Assembly: GCA_025890175.1 (NCBI GenBank)
Contig: JANPYM010000006.1
Coordinates: forward strand, 2,512,073-2,576,072
Direction: 5' to 3'
DNA: 64,000 nt
DNA from: Ciborinia camelliae
Lineage: Eukaryota; Ascomycota; Leotiomycetes; Helotiales; Sclerotiniaceae
The notes beneath the pieces were generated by a model. That model ran no database searches, was not told the DNA's origin, and saw nothing but the letters and a program-made list of their open reading frames with translations. Positions 35,243 through 46,217 of the stretch are shown piece by piece. The position numbers and the translations under genes were made by a program. The number at the start of each line of letters is the position of its first letter. Position 1 is the first letter of the stretch.

Positions 35243-35906
35243 CCAAAACCTAACCAAAACCCAACCAAGATCTCCATCTAATCTCGAACCTTTTTTTTTT
35301 TTTCTTTTTTTGCCTTTTTTCAGATACTGTAAATAGATACTGTAAATAGATATCTAAGAACATATCGAAAATAATGCAATACAATGCAACTCGATTGAAT
35401 CGATTAACTCCTTACTTCCTGAGTTACTTCCTTTGAGTTATTTGTTTTAGGTTATTTTCGATAAGTTATTTTTGATTCTTGTTTGTTGTATAGGTGGTAT
35501 ATAGGTGGTAGATAGGTGGTATATGGGTAGATAGGTAGGTAGGTAGGTAGGTAGGTAGGTATCTAGAACCTCCAGCTAGATAGGTAGGTGGTAGGTAGGT
35601 AGATAGGTACCTAGGTAAGTGAAAGTAAGTAGGTAGGATGAATAAATATTCCATACTATGCCATATCCCCCATCCCCATCTCCATCCTTTTTTCTTCCCA
35701 TCCCCATCATCCCCTCCCATCCCATCCCCTCCCCTTCCATCTCTTCCCCTCCTCTCCTCTCCTATCCCCATCCCATCCCCTCCTCCCCCATTCACATTCA
35801 AATCCACATTCACATTCACATTCACATTCGCAAATACGCAACAAGTATAGATACAGACCGTTACAGGTACAATAATAAAAACAGAGGCATCCATGCCTAG
35901 ATACCC

Positions 35907-36083
35907 AATTCCACCTAATTCCACCTAATTCCACCTAATTCCACCTAATTCCACCTAATTCCACCTAATTCCACCCAATTCCACCCAATTCCACCTAATT
36001 CCACCTAATTCCACCCAATTCCACCTAATTCCACCTAATTCCACCTAATTCCACCCAATTCCACCTAATTCCACCTAATTCCA
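35907..36083. repeat. 10 bp minisatellite AATTCCACCT
   Basis: Seventeen head-to-tail 10 bp units, either AATTCCACCT or AATTCCACCC, otherwise perfect. The C variants are interspersed singly or in pairs, suggesting recent unit-by-unit expansion. Confidence 0.95.
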
Positions 36084-36563
36084 AGGTATTTGAGGCATTT
36101 GAGGCCTTAGTGCGATCGATAGGTATGGTATGGTATGGTATGATATAGTGTAGTGGTGGAAGCGGGCGGTACCTACATGATGGGAGAAATCCAGAGGTAC
36201 CTAGGTACCTAGTATTGATTTTCTATACTAGACCTGCTAGCTATCCATATCCATATCCATATAAAATAGATTGATTTATCAAAAAAAAAAAAGAAAAAAA
36301 GAAGAAAAAAAAGATGGGAAATAACCCCCTCCCCTCTTCAATACATTCATATCCTCTCTATCTACCCCTCTCATCTACCCCTCCCCTGTAGATCCCCTCG
36401 TAGATAGATATCTACCTACATAGGTACATATAGTATATATCTATACTCATCTACTCATCTACTCATCTACCCCTCTCATCTACCCCTCCCCCCTCTACTC
36501 CACCCCTATTTCCACCCCATCTACCCCTATATCCCTCTACTCCACCCCTCCCCCTCTACCCCT

Positions 36564-38349
36564 CTACTTCCCCCCCGAAAAGCTAACCACCGCCCACTTC
36601 CCACTCCACGCCCACAACCTCTTCCCACTATCCCCACCACCTCCCTCCCCCATCCTCAACCGCTCATCCACGCCCTCCTCCAACCCCACCACCACATCCG
36701 CCTTACAAGTGCGCAAGGCCAAAACATTAACGCCCGAGCCCGGACCCAACGACCCAATGGCCTGGGAAAAGGGCGTCGTGGGTTCCCACATCGCATCACC
36801 CGTCAACTTGCGATAGTTGAGATCGCCCTTGAAGATCACCAACTCGCTCTCCTTCACATCTTCATAGAGTCGCGGGGCCGTACCAGGTAATCTCCAATAG
36901 CTACCTCCTTCGGTCCAGAATCGATTGGCGCGTAATGTTAATTGTCCTTCGGCGTGAAATTCGCTCCATGTCTTGAACAAGAAATCTAATTCATCTTCTT
37001 CCTTTTTAGAAAGTGGTTCGGGGGTTTTTCCATTTCTTTCTTCGTCTTCAGATGGGGTGGAATAGAATGATTGAGCATTATTCAATGCATTTAATAAATC
37101 CGAGAAATCTTTTGGTACAACATCTGATACGAACCATGGGATGGCTTTGGAATGTAAGACTACATTTGTAGCGAGACCTGCGCTGAGTAAAAATCCGGCC
37201 AAGATTAAATCGACATAAAGTTCAAATCCAGCATTATCGAGAACGATATCGACCTGACGATTTCTTCCTTCTTTCTTGGCAGCCTTGAGAACATCATAAG
37301 CTTTGCTCAAATCATTGATAAGGATATTCTTTTCCGAATTCTTTCTTGCTTCGGAACCTTGTAATTTTTGAATATCTTCGTAGGTGAGGGATGTGAGGAG
37401 TGAGAGATCGGTTGCATTTCCCCATAGACAAATCTCGCACATTTCCATGAAAAGCATCTTTTCCGTTTCATCATCTGTTTTATTATTCGACATTTGGGTG
37501 ATGAGTTCGTAGTAGCGACTTGCGAGTTCGAGAACAGCAGGGCGAGAGGAGCGAAAGGTTGACATCTTTTGTCGCGCAAATACATCATGGGATTTCCATT
37601 CTTTGGATAAGGAGAAAGAAGTTGCTACACGTCTGAAAGAGTTGTTAGTTGATGGGGGTGAAGGGTGAGGAGTTCATAAATGTACCTGTAGAGATAACAT
37701 TCTCCAAATAACCATGGCATATTAAACCACGATGGGTAATTCAATTGCTCCAATTCCTTATTATAACCCTCGATATCCGGTTGACCATCATCGAGAAGAG
37801 GACTAAAAGTCAGATCAGCGGAGAAATAAATGCCTGCAGACACGAAATCCCTCACGTTAATTTTCTATCGTGTTGGAGTTCGTATTTGAGCTTTGCGAGG
37901 GTTTCGACGATTCGTTTTCCCTCTTCATGTTTGCTACCTGTTGATTCGGATACTGCTCGATGAACATCATCGATGGCACCAGTCTGTCATGACCCAGGGT
38001 TAGAGAAGATCTGGTGGGGTTGGGTTGGTAATGGAAGGAAATAATCTTCGAGCGCAGCGAGCTATGGGGGTTTGGGGGCTTGCCCCCATAATGTCACAAT
38101 CAATCATTTGAAATGACGCTCCGCTGGCCCTCCGGGGGCCACTGCCGTGGAGGCAGACTATTTGGAAGATGGTCAAGAGGGAAATCTTACAAGAATAACT
38201 GGCCAACGATCCCTTGCGGAGACGTATGCGAAAGAGGTTTTATCCTGGGTAGAATAAAGAGCTATGGAGGTATTTCATTAGTTAAGATATGGATCTCATC
38301 TTTGCATCTCCAAGGGATGAAACCTACGGGTCTTGGTATCGAACTCCAT
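36564..38349 (-). CDS. ARMT1: ARMT1/DUF89 metal-dependent phosphatase
   Basis: Five exons on the minus strand: 38349-38328, 38261-38191, 37983-37856, 37802-37686, 37632-36564, giving 468 aa, the usual length of the family. The small first exons were placed by family pattern: MEFDTKTP, SFAYVSARDRWPVIL then TGAIDDVH, PLLDDGQPDIEGYN, and WLFGECYLYRR across the last junction. Active-site motifs are visible: WGNATDLS (about 184-191), DNAGFEL (245-251) and GDLNYRKL. DUF89 proteins of this class (yeast Ymr027w/Hrt2, human ARMT1) are cobalt/manganese-type damage-control phosphatases acting on sugar phosphates such as fructose-1-phosphate; a methyltransferase role has also been proposed. The second intron is unusually long (207 nt) and GC-rich. 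Confidence 0.92.
37984..38190 (-). other. ARMT1 intron 2, long, with GC-rich hairpins
   Basis: Donor GTAAGA at 38190, acceptor GACAG at 37984. Other introns of the gene are about 51-66 nt. The core (38046-38156) contains the hairpins GGGGGCTTGCCCCC and GGCCCTCCGGGGGCC and the words GAGCGCAGCGAGC and ACGCTCCGCTGG, foreign in style to the surrounding DNA. I infer a small inserted element inside the intron. Confidence 0.6.
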
Positions 38350-39094
38350 TTTGATCGAGTATATACTTGTGTTATACTTCTGCGATCAAAAAGAAAGGAT
38401 CGCTGAAACCCTCGAGTTTTGTATACCTGGATAGCTTTCCTTTGTTTATAGCTCGATGTAAGCTCGAGATATGGCGGGGGTTGATTAGATATGGTGGGGC
38501 ATTTTCTTGGCATACACGTGATGGTTTCAATTTGCCTGGAACGAAGTGGAAAGTCTCATTCCCTTCAACTTATCAATCTTTTTATCACCAAAGCTCTAAA
38601 ACATACAAAATCAAACCTTTAATAACCTCCGCAAAACAGTATATCTAATGATTTTATATAATAATTATAATTTTACATGATATGATAGTACTATTTAATA
38701 GATACCTAGGTATAGAGAAAGGGGCCCGGGGGGAGTAATATAAAATAAAATAAAATAAAATAATTGTACAATCCCGTTATTTCTACATTTCATTTCATTT
38801 CGCTATCGATGTCATATTGATATCATATTCATATTCATATTGATATTACGGTATTGTATTAATGATTGATGATGTTATTGTACAATCCAATCCAATCCAA
38901 TCCAATCCAATCCAATCCAATCCAATCCAATCCAATGCATTCAAGAAAGAACTCCATGCATCCAATCCCATTCCCATTCCTCCTTTTCGTGTATATCAGT
39001 CATTCCCATTCATTTCATGTGTATCATCCAATCATTCATCCATCACTCATCCATCCACCCCCCACCTACCGCCCATCCACCCACCGCCACCCAT
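38350..39094. other. intergenic with CCAAT-type microsatellite
   Basis: Promoter side of ARMT1 and 3' side of the histidine kinase. A (CCAAT)n array of about 10 units lies at 38883-38936. No gene seen. Confidence 0.5.
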
Positions 39095-42000
39095 CTACAT
39101 CCCCCGATCCCCAAAACCCGTCCCCCCAACCCCCCTCGCCGCCTTCTCACAACTCAGCCTCTTAAGCAACTCACCCACCTTCGGCAATTTAACCGGTTTC
39201 GTCATGAAATCATCAAACCCACTCATGACAGCCTCATCTCTCGCTTTCTGGCTCCCCAACCCCGTCATCGCCACCACAAACGCTCTCTGTTTTTCTTGGC
39301 CCCTCTCGCCATGCCCCCTCTCGCCATACTCCCAAGCGGCAGCAGCCACATCATTCAATCCCAGACACGAACCCTGATCGCCCTCCCAGCAGCGAATCAA
39401 GCGTGTGGCTTCAAACCCATCCATTTTCGGCATCGAGATATCCATAAAGATGACATCGAACCCATGATCGGAAGCCTTGACCGCGGCCACCGCTTCTACG
39501 CCATCGGTGGCGCTGACGACCGTGTCGGTTTTGCGTTTTTGGAGGTACCGGTGGATTAATTGGAGATTGAGGGCGTTGTCGTCGACGGCGAGGATGTGGA
39601 GGGGGGTCTTTTCGGGGGCAAGGTTAACTGGTGGGTCTTGAAGCGGTGGAGGCGGAGGGGGAGGTTGGGGTTGAGGTTGAGGTGGAGGTGTGGGCGGAGG
39701 TGGAGGCGGTGGTGTAGGTGGTGGTGGAGGTGGAGGTTGTTTTGAAGAGGTACGTTCAGGGATTTTGGGTCGAGGTGCTAGTTCCAGGGAAGTGGGGGGA
39801 GGGGTTTGAAGTTGTAGCCGTTCTAACTTTTTGAGAGATTGGGCGAATTGATCGTGGGCTTTTTGATCCACTGAAGTAACGGCCGCTTCATTGACAACTT
39901 TTGTGTTTGATTCTGGCTCTTGGTGAGGGAAGAAGTTATATTCTCCCATTTCATTGCGAAAACGTTCATCTGGTGATCCAAGTGGAGTTTGTGTCGTGGC
40001 ATCCTTGTGACGTGGTTCGCAGCTCTTTTGATTAAGGAGAGCAAGGATAGATCGAGCTAATCTGTAAGGTCCTATGGGTTGAGAGATGTGTGCAATGAAA
40101 TGCTGGTTATCTTTTTTCTTCATGCCTGGAGAGCTCATGGCGTCGTGAATTATTAATATTCTCCGAGAAGGGGAGCATTCTGGAAATTTAGACGTCTCAT
40201 TGATGAGAAGTAAATCTTCGGTCTTTGAATTTTTGTCCGATTCAAGTATATCGAAACCATACCACTCGGTACAGTATCTTTGAATGCAATCCCACGCATT
40301 ATTTTGAGGGTATGTAAGCTGGCCACGATCGATAGAGATCATCTTCCCAGCAGCTCTATCACGGAGTGATCTGATTACTTTTTCGGCGGAGATTCTGACA
40401 TCAGTCGTATCAGCAGTATCTCTGCTTATTATATCATCATAGGAAGGAGGCTCTGATTTCTCCACAGGAATAAGAACTTCGACATTGGTCCCTATTCCTA
40501 CCTCACTGTGGACGAGAATAGTTCCACCCAATTGTTTAACAATACTCCAGCTATGCCTTTCGTTAGATCAATCATATAAACTAGACGGATAACTTACACA
40601 ATGGAAAGACCCAAGCCAACGCCAGGGGTAAAACTATTCTCCTGGGCAAACGGATGGTAAAGTTTACGTTCCATGTATTCAGTTGACATTCCTCTACCCG
40701 AATCTTTGATACGTAAGCACATAAAATCTCCAGTACAGTTTGATACTGAAGCCGGAACGCCCGAAAGATTTTTTTGCTGCTGTAAACGCAATGATACTTG
40801 AATATAGCCCACATCTGTGTATTTTTGTGAATTGCCGAAGATATTCATAAGGATACGTTGAATTGCACCTATGAAATATGTTAGTAACATACCAAATATG
40901 TTAGGTGACAACACATACCAGCATGAACTTTGTAAGTCCAATCGCGCATTTCAAAGTCCAGAATGATCTGTAAAGGTGCTGCATCTTTCTTGTTTGAAGA
41001 ACCATTTGAAAGTGCCAAATTATAGGTCGGAGCAGCACTTCTGAAGTGGTTAGCAGCGATCATACCATTAATCGTATCCTCGCAAAGCAAAGCTACATTC
41101 GTTACTTGATGAAGCTCGCTAGAGAAAGATCCTAGGACATTGTTAATGCACGGAGAGCTTAGCTAGCTAATATAAAACTCACCATGTAAAGAACCTTCTC
41201 TCTTTTCGAAGGAATTTATTTTGCTGTAGTCGAGAACGTGATTGATTGTATCCTATGACGTCACTGTAAGTATCATGGAGGTAATGATGCGTCATGAGCA
41301 TGTGGGTCGGGAACAATGAGGTATAGGATGAGAATCGTTCGACTTACTAGAAGAGTTCCACTGCAATTTTGAATCGTCGAAACGAATTCTGTCTGTGAAT
41401 TATCAAGATTTGATTCTCGTAAGAAGTCCGCAGAAGCTAGTATCCCGTGAAGAGGAGAACGGAATTCATCATCGGGGATGTTAGCTTATATCACGTAATA
41501 AAGGACATCAAATACTCACGAGAAATACTACTGATGAAATCAGACTTCATCTTGTTGGAGATAAGTGCATCCAATCGACTAATCTCAACCATGACCGAGT
41601 TTGTGAATGCAGATAGGTAAGATATCTCATTGTTTACAGTGAAAACAGGAAATGCTGCTTGGCTCCACACAAACGAAGCTGAATACCATCTCTCTGTAAC
41701 AGTGAATTATTAGCCGAGAACAGAAGGGGGAACACCATGACGTAGAAGCATGACGTACCTCCAGCAGAGTCCCAAAGCGGGAGGAATATTATTTGTCTTG
41801 CTTTGTGGAATACCTTCGCAAGCATATTTGCTTCAGCTTCACGCTTCGTCATATCGAAAGAACCAGACGATGAAGGTCTTTCAGATGATGGACTGACACT
41901 CTTTGAAAGTGGTTGTTTCCGATCATTGAGTTGTTCCAAGCTTGAGAAATAGCAATTGTCGGGATCAACATACCAGACATTTCCTTTGGGGTAAGAGTTG

Positions 42001-43592
42001 ATTAGAGATTGGAGAGTTTTGCCATCGAGAACATGAGCTTCTGAATCCCATGTTGCAACTTTTGCTGCTGACATAGAGAGAACCTTTGCCGCTTTATGTT
42101 TATACGTCGAAGTTCGTAGTGTACCTTGAGATAATCTTCTTTGGTACTCTTCATATTTTGGTCGTTCTTCCTCATGATTCAGTGATCTCCTTGACTCGAC
42201 CTCCTTCACCTCCGTACCCAAATCAGTGGTTGTATCTAAGTAAGCGTCTTTAATTCCCGCTTCGGTGTGGCCAGCAGTCGTATCTAAGAAAACAACACCT
42301 CCAACGTTGAGTTCAAGAGATTCCCGAAGAATTTCGGCCGCATGATCTAAAGTAATTCGAATTTGGTCAAGTACGGATTCGGAAGACTGATTTACTTGAT
42401 TTGACGAATTAGAATGCTCACTTCGAGATTCGTCATTCATATCAGCAGATACCATCTCCGAGACGTATGTGTCATCAGAAGTACTCGTATAATGGGAAGT
42501 TCTTTCTAGAAAGGTAGCTATTCCTTTTGACATGAGTGCCACTCGATGTCTTTCAATAGCCTCTCGTTGTGTTTCCATGTACTTCATGATACAGTTCGCT
42601 TGATAATATAGAACTAAATATCAAATTAGTATTTGTGACACAACTTCCTAGCTGAAATTGTCGAGAGGTAAGTAGAACATACATTTTCTTCTCTCCAAGT
42701 TCAACCCCCTGATGGGACGATCGCCGAAAACACATAAAACGCCAATGTTTATACCATTTTTGGTGGTGATTGGGGCTCCAGCATACCAAACATACGAAGC
42801 CATAGTTCCATCAACTATGGGTAAACCTGCAAATCTTGGGTCTTTCCTCAAATCATCTATAATGAAACAGGGATAGGGATCATCTTTAGCATTCTTAATG
42901 GCTAAGGTGTTCTGGGGTTTTAAGTCAACATATGTAGATCTAGGGATTGTGTCAAGTTTTGCCTTACCTCGCAAAGACCACCTGGCGTTGGCACCTGAAA
43001 ACAGCCAAACCATGGATCGGTGATAATATCAACCTCGTGTGAAGATTTACCACGTCGTGCCCCTGCAATGAAGTATTGAGTACATCCATCTATAATACTA
43101 TAGTGTGTTAGCTTCAACAGAGTCCATGTAACAAAGTTGACTTTCTCATACCTGATCAATGAATGAAGACCTCCTAAGCGCCAAATAGCAACCTCAGCAT
43201 ATGCATCGAGGGCGCCATCAGAATTGAGTCGACCATTCAAAGTATCCTCGGAAGAATGTGGGTTTATATCAGCTTGGCAAGGATCATAGAACCTAAGGGA
43301 CAGGAGTAAAGAAGTTAGCAAATAAGTACTGGCAAAGGGATTCATGGCTCACGTGAGACATAGCAGGACATATAGGATTAGCCACAAAGAAAGAGTAAAA
43401 AAATTGAAAAGACCAATTTTGTTAACAAGTGAAATGATATAATGTCAAAGTTTATTAGACTTACTTCCTCAGTTCAAGTGCACGCTGTGAAACATTCATG
43501 TCTTTGGCCTTCTGTGTTGATGATATTGACAATGTGACTTTTCCTGCCTCTCGAATAATCCCACCATTGAAAGCAAGATTCATGGATTCCAT
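39095..43592 (-). CDS. hybrid histidine kinase with GAF and receiver domains
   Basis: Eleven exons on the minus strand: 43592-43465, 43292-43152, 43097-42968, 42911-42683, 42613-41759, 41693-41520, 41469-41348, 41252-41183, 41131-40919, 40868-40598, 40550-39095; 1262 aa if all are right. Order: N-terminal GAF-like domain (about 40-205, TQYFIAGARRG, YAGAPITTKNGINIGVLCVF), variable linker, HisKA dimerisation domain (SDFISSIS then EFRSPLHGILASADF, about 546-570), HATPase domain with N box NIFGNSQKYT, DSGRGMS and GVGLGLSIV, a Pro-rich linker, and a C-terminal receiver domain (ILAVDDNALN, phospho-acceptor Asp1148 in FMDISMPKMDG, Thr in AMTG, Lys in TKPVKL). It would autophosphorylate on His and pass phosphate to its own Asp and on to a phosphotransfer protein. 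Oddity: the phospho-acceptor His codon would be split by an intron lacking AG (see findings). The start is the first ATG that extends exon 1. Confidence 0.85.
41470..41519 (-). other. histidine kinase intron with TG instead of AG at its 3' end
   Basis: On the minus strand the intron starts GTGAGT and has a good branch GCTAAC, 10 nt before the point where the frame must resume (ATGAATTCC). The last two intron bases are TG, not AG. Using this boundary restores Ser-His-Glu-Phe-Arg; the nearest true AG lies upstream of the branch site. Confidence 0.55.
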
Positions 43593-45413
43593 GGTGAAGA
43601 CCGGATACGTATTAGTATGAAAGGATAGGTATACCTAGGTAACCTTAGGTAGGTATCAAAAGATTCTCATTCCATTCCTTAAAGATATAAACAACCTTCT
43701 TACTCCAATACCAGTGTCACCACATGGAATAGGAGATGAAGAGAAAAAAGATGAAATAATATCAATGCGATGGAAGAATAAAAAATTCAAGGGTTTGAGG
43801 TCGCGTTTGTGGCGTTACTTTACCTTGGTAGACCGGTCCAGTCTTTTTCAAACTTGGCCTAGACGTCATTAGCGCATGGGTGATGATAATTTAGGTTATG
43901 AATGAATGAATGAATGAAGGTTGGAACGATACGATATGATACGATACGACCTAATCGGTTACCTAGGTGACCAATGAGCGGAATGGATTTCTTTTCTTTT
44001 ATTGAGGGAAGATCCGAAAGAGGTAAGGTAAGGTAATAATTATAATAAAGCATCAGTAAGTAGGTATCTAGATATGCTTTATTAACCAATTCGAGTGTAA
44101 TAAGATCATATATAATAAATCACATGTGAAATCATTCCAATCCAATTTCATGTTGGATATAGGTAATACTTAGGTATTATATTAGGTACCTGTCTGTACC
44201 TTACCTAGATAGGTACCGTACCTACGTATTAATAAATCCCTACCTAGTATTGATGTAGGTCGTATAGGTCGTATTATTTATACCAACCTACCTATATTAA
44301 CCTCAACTGATGATCGGGGCTGAAACTTGACAGCTGCCATCTATCGGTGATAACACACAACGCTACCAACCTTACGTAGGTCTGGTAGGTGCGGCGCGGT
44401 GCGGTGCGGGTCTAAAAGGTACCGTCTGGGAGGCATATTTCAGAAATGGGTTTCAGAAATGGGTTTCAGAAATGGGTAGACCTCGGCATGATAAGGCTGA
44501 AATCATATTTTGATATCAATATAGGTGGGGAGGGATCGTCTCATCATTCATTTGAAGGACATACCGGTAGATTTCTTTCATATCCATCCGTATGGTCATT
44601 GGTAAATGCCCAGGGTAGGTAATTTACTGAAGAGGAATGTCAACGTGAGGACTCGGAAACTGTTCATCATGAGCTATAAATGAACATGGCGCGTGGATGC
44701 GATTTGCCGCGGTCTTCTGGTATTCCTATATATTCATAACCTTGAAAGTGATGATCAAAGAGTAAATAGCTGAAGTTTACCCTCCCCCTTCCGCCCCCTC
44801 CGCCCAAGCCAATGAGATGAGAAGTTATCCCTTCATATTCGTTCTCCAAAGTTTCTGGGCGTTAAAAGGAAATATTCATCCCCCTCTTTTTCGGAACCCC
44901 CCATTACTCAATCGTTGATCTCAATCTTTCCCTTAATATCCCAGACTGTCACTACATAAACATCAGTCCTCAAAGTGCACTTGTTCTAGCCATCCAAATC
45001 CTTCTATCACTGACTGTCTCCAATGATTTCCATCATCCCTTCGAAGTTAATTTATGAAGCACACCATTTCCATTCCACAATTATACAAGTGACCCCCCTA
45101 GAAAAATTTTCCGATTTCAACTGATCTACCTGAGATTTGATATTGATGGAACTGGTAGACATATATATTATCAAGATGGCCATCTAACACTTGGCCCACA
45201 AACTTTCCTAAAGACGCTTGTCCTCGCAGCTAATAATTCAGATATTTGCAACTGCATGGCCAGTATGTATAACCAACTATTTGCTTCCTCATAGAGAAAT
45301 AGAAAAGTTATAGCCGTGTTCGAAATATGGGCATTTCTTGTTGAAAATGAGATGACAGGTCCCCAGGATAGAATTTAACCCATATGTACATCGATTTTCC
45401 ATCAATTAATTCT
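43593..45413. other. intergenic, repeat-rich
   Basis: Promoter side of the kinase and 3' side of NDUFB3. Contains many ACCTAGGTA/TACCTACC motifs (44160-44300) and a triple GAAATGGGTTTCA repeat near 44450-44475. No gene seen. Confidence 0.45.
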
Positions 45414-45832
45414 CTAGTGATGTCCCTCGCCGTGACCTCCCTCTGCATGTCCATGATGATCGTCCGCCAAAAAGAAGTATTCGTATCCGCAATATGCTGC
45501 AAATGCTACCGTCGCAATGCCCAAGCCGGGGAAGGAGTTTGAAAATCGATTCCATCTCGAGTACTGTCCTTGGTATCTCCAAGCCTCACTAATGAAACAA
45601 ATCAGTATGGCGAGTCCGAGCATTCCATTGATGGGCTTCCTGGCTCACCGTCTTGCCCATGGGTCGCCTGCATTTTTGCCCGTTGCGGCGGCTAATGCCT
45701 TTGGGTCGAATCCAGTGAGGTTCGCACGTTGTGCAGCTCTGAGTATTCTATGAAAAAAACAAAGTTAGCCATTGGCAATTCCAAATTGACCATCTCTTAC
45801 TCCTAATTGATTACATACCTTGTGCACTGCAT
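45414..45832 (-). CDS. NDUFB3: NADH:ubiquinone oxidoreductase B12 subunit (NDUFB3)
   Basis: Three exons on the minus strand, 45832-45819, 45747-45649, 45588-45414, giving 95 aa, normal for the fungal subunit. The 14 nt first exon holds only ATG and three to four codons; joining gives MQCTRI then NLTGFDPKALAAA. Conserved features: DPWARREAWRYQGQYSRWNR, a membrane helix (FPGLGIATVAFAAYCGYEYFF) and a His-rich tail (DDHHGHAEGGHGEGHH). It is an accessory subunit of the membrane arm of mitochondrial complex I. It is divergently arranged with CAF1, 385 bp between start codons. Confidence 0.9.
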
Positions 45833-46217
45833 TGTGAGAATGAAATCCTTCACTCAATAGGGTATTGTTGAAAGATAAACAGGGTATTCAATATTGAGGT
45901 CCATCTTCAAGAAGAGCGGGTACAGCCGGCCGCGGCTAATTAAGCGCTGGCTACACCCAATCAAGCACCATGGTTAGTTAATTGTTCATGCCCAGTCAAA
46001 GCAGCCAGCTTGAACTTAAGAAACACAAAACTTGGAGTTGTGACGCTTTGCATCTTAAACCAAACAATAATTTAAAAAGTGATAAATATTTGATTTTCCT
46101 TGTCTGAGATTGTTCCTCGGCGACAAATAACAAACGTTCCCCTCCTTACGCAATTTACGTCCATGAAAACCATCAACCGACCTTCTATACCCAACATACA
46201 TACTCGACGAAAACAAG
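45833..46217. promoter_or_regulatory. divergent promoter region NDUFB3 / CAF1
   Basis: 385 bp separate the two start codons, so both genes must be driven from here. It contains GGCCGCGGCTAATTAAG-like GC/AT transitions near 45930 but no element that I can name with confidence. Confidence 0.5.

Larger units (their letters stand above)
30627..36563. other. 6 kb intergenic region full of short repeats
   Basis: No supported gene across about 6 kb. It is dominated by the motif family GGTAGGTA/TACCTACC, CCTAGGTACC and GATA, ATTC, GTATC microsatellites, plus C/T-rich tracts. Open frames here follow repeat periodicity (for example the ATTC array reads as HSFI repeats). Confidence 0.6.

Noticed and set aside
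35110..35281. HSFI-type repeat frame
   Set aside because: Translation of the ATTC microsatellite.
39017..39745. Plus-strand Pro/His- and Arg/Trp-rich frames
   Set aside because: Antisense of the receiver domain and Pro-rich linker of the histidine kinase.
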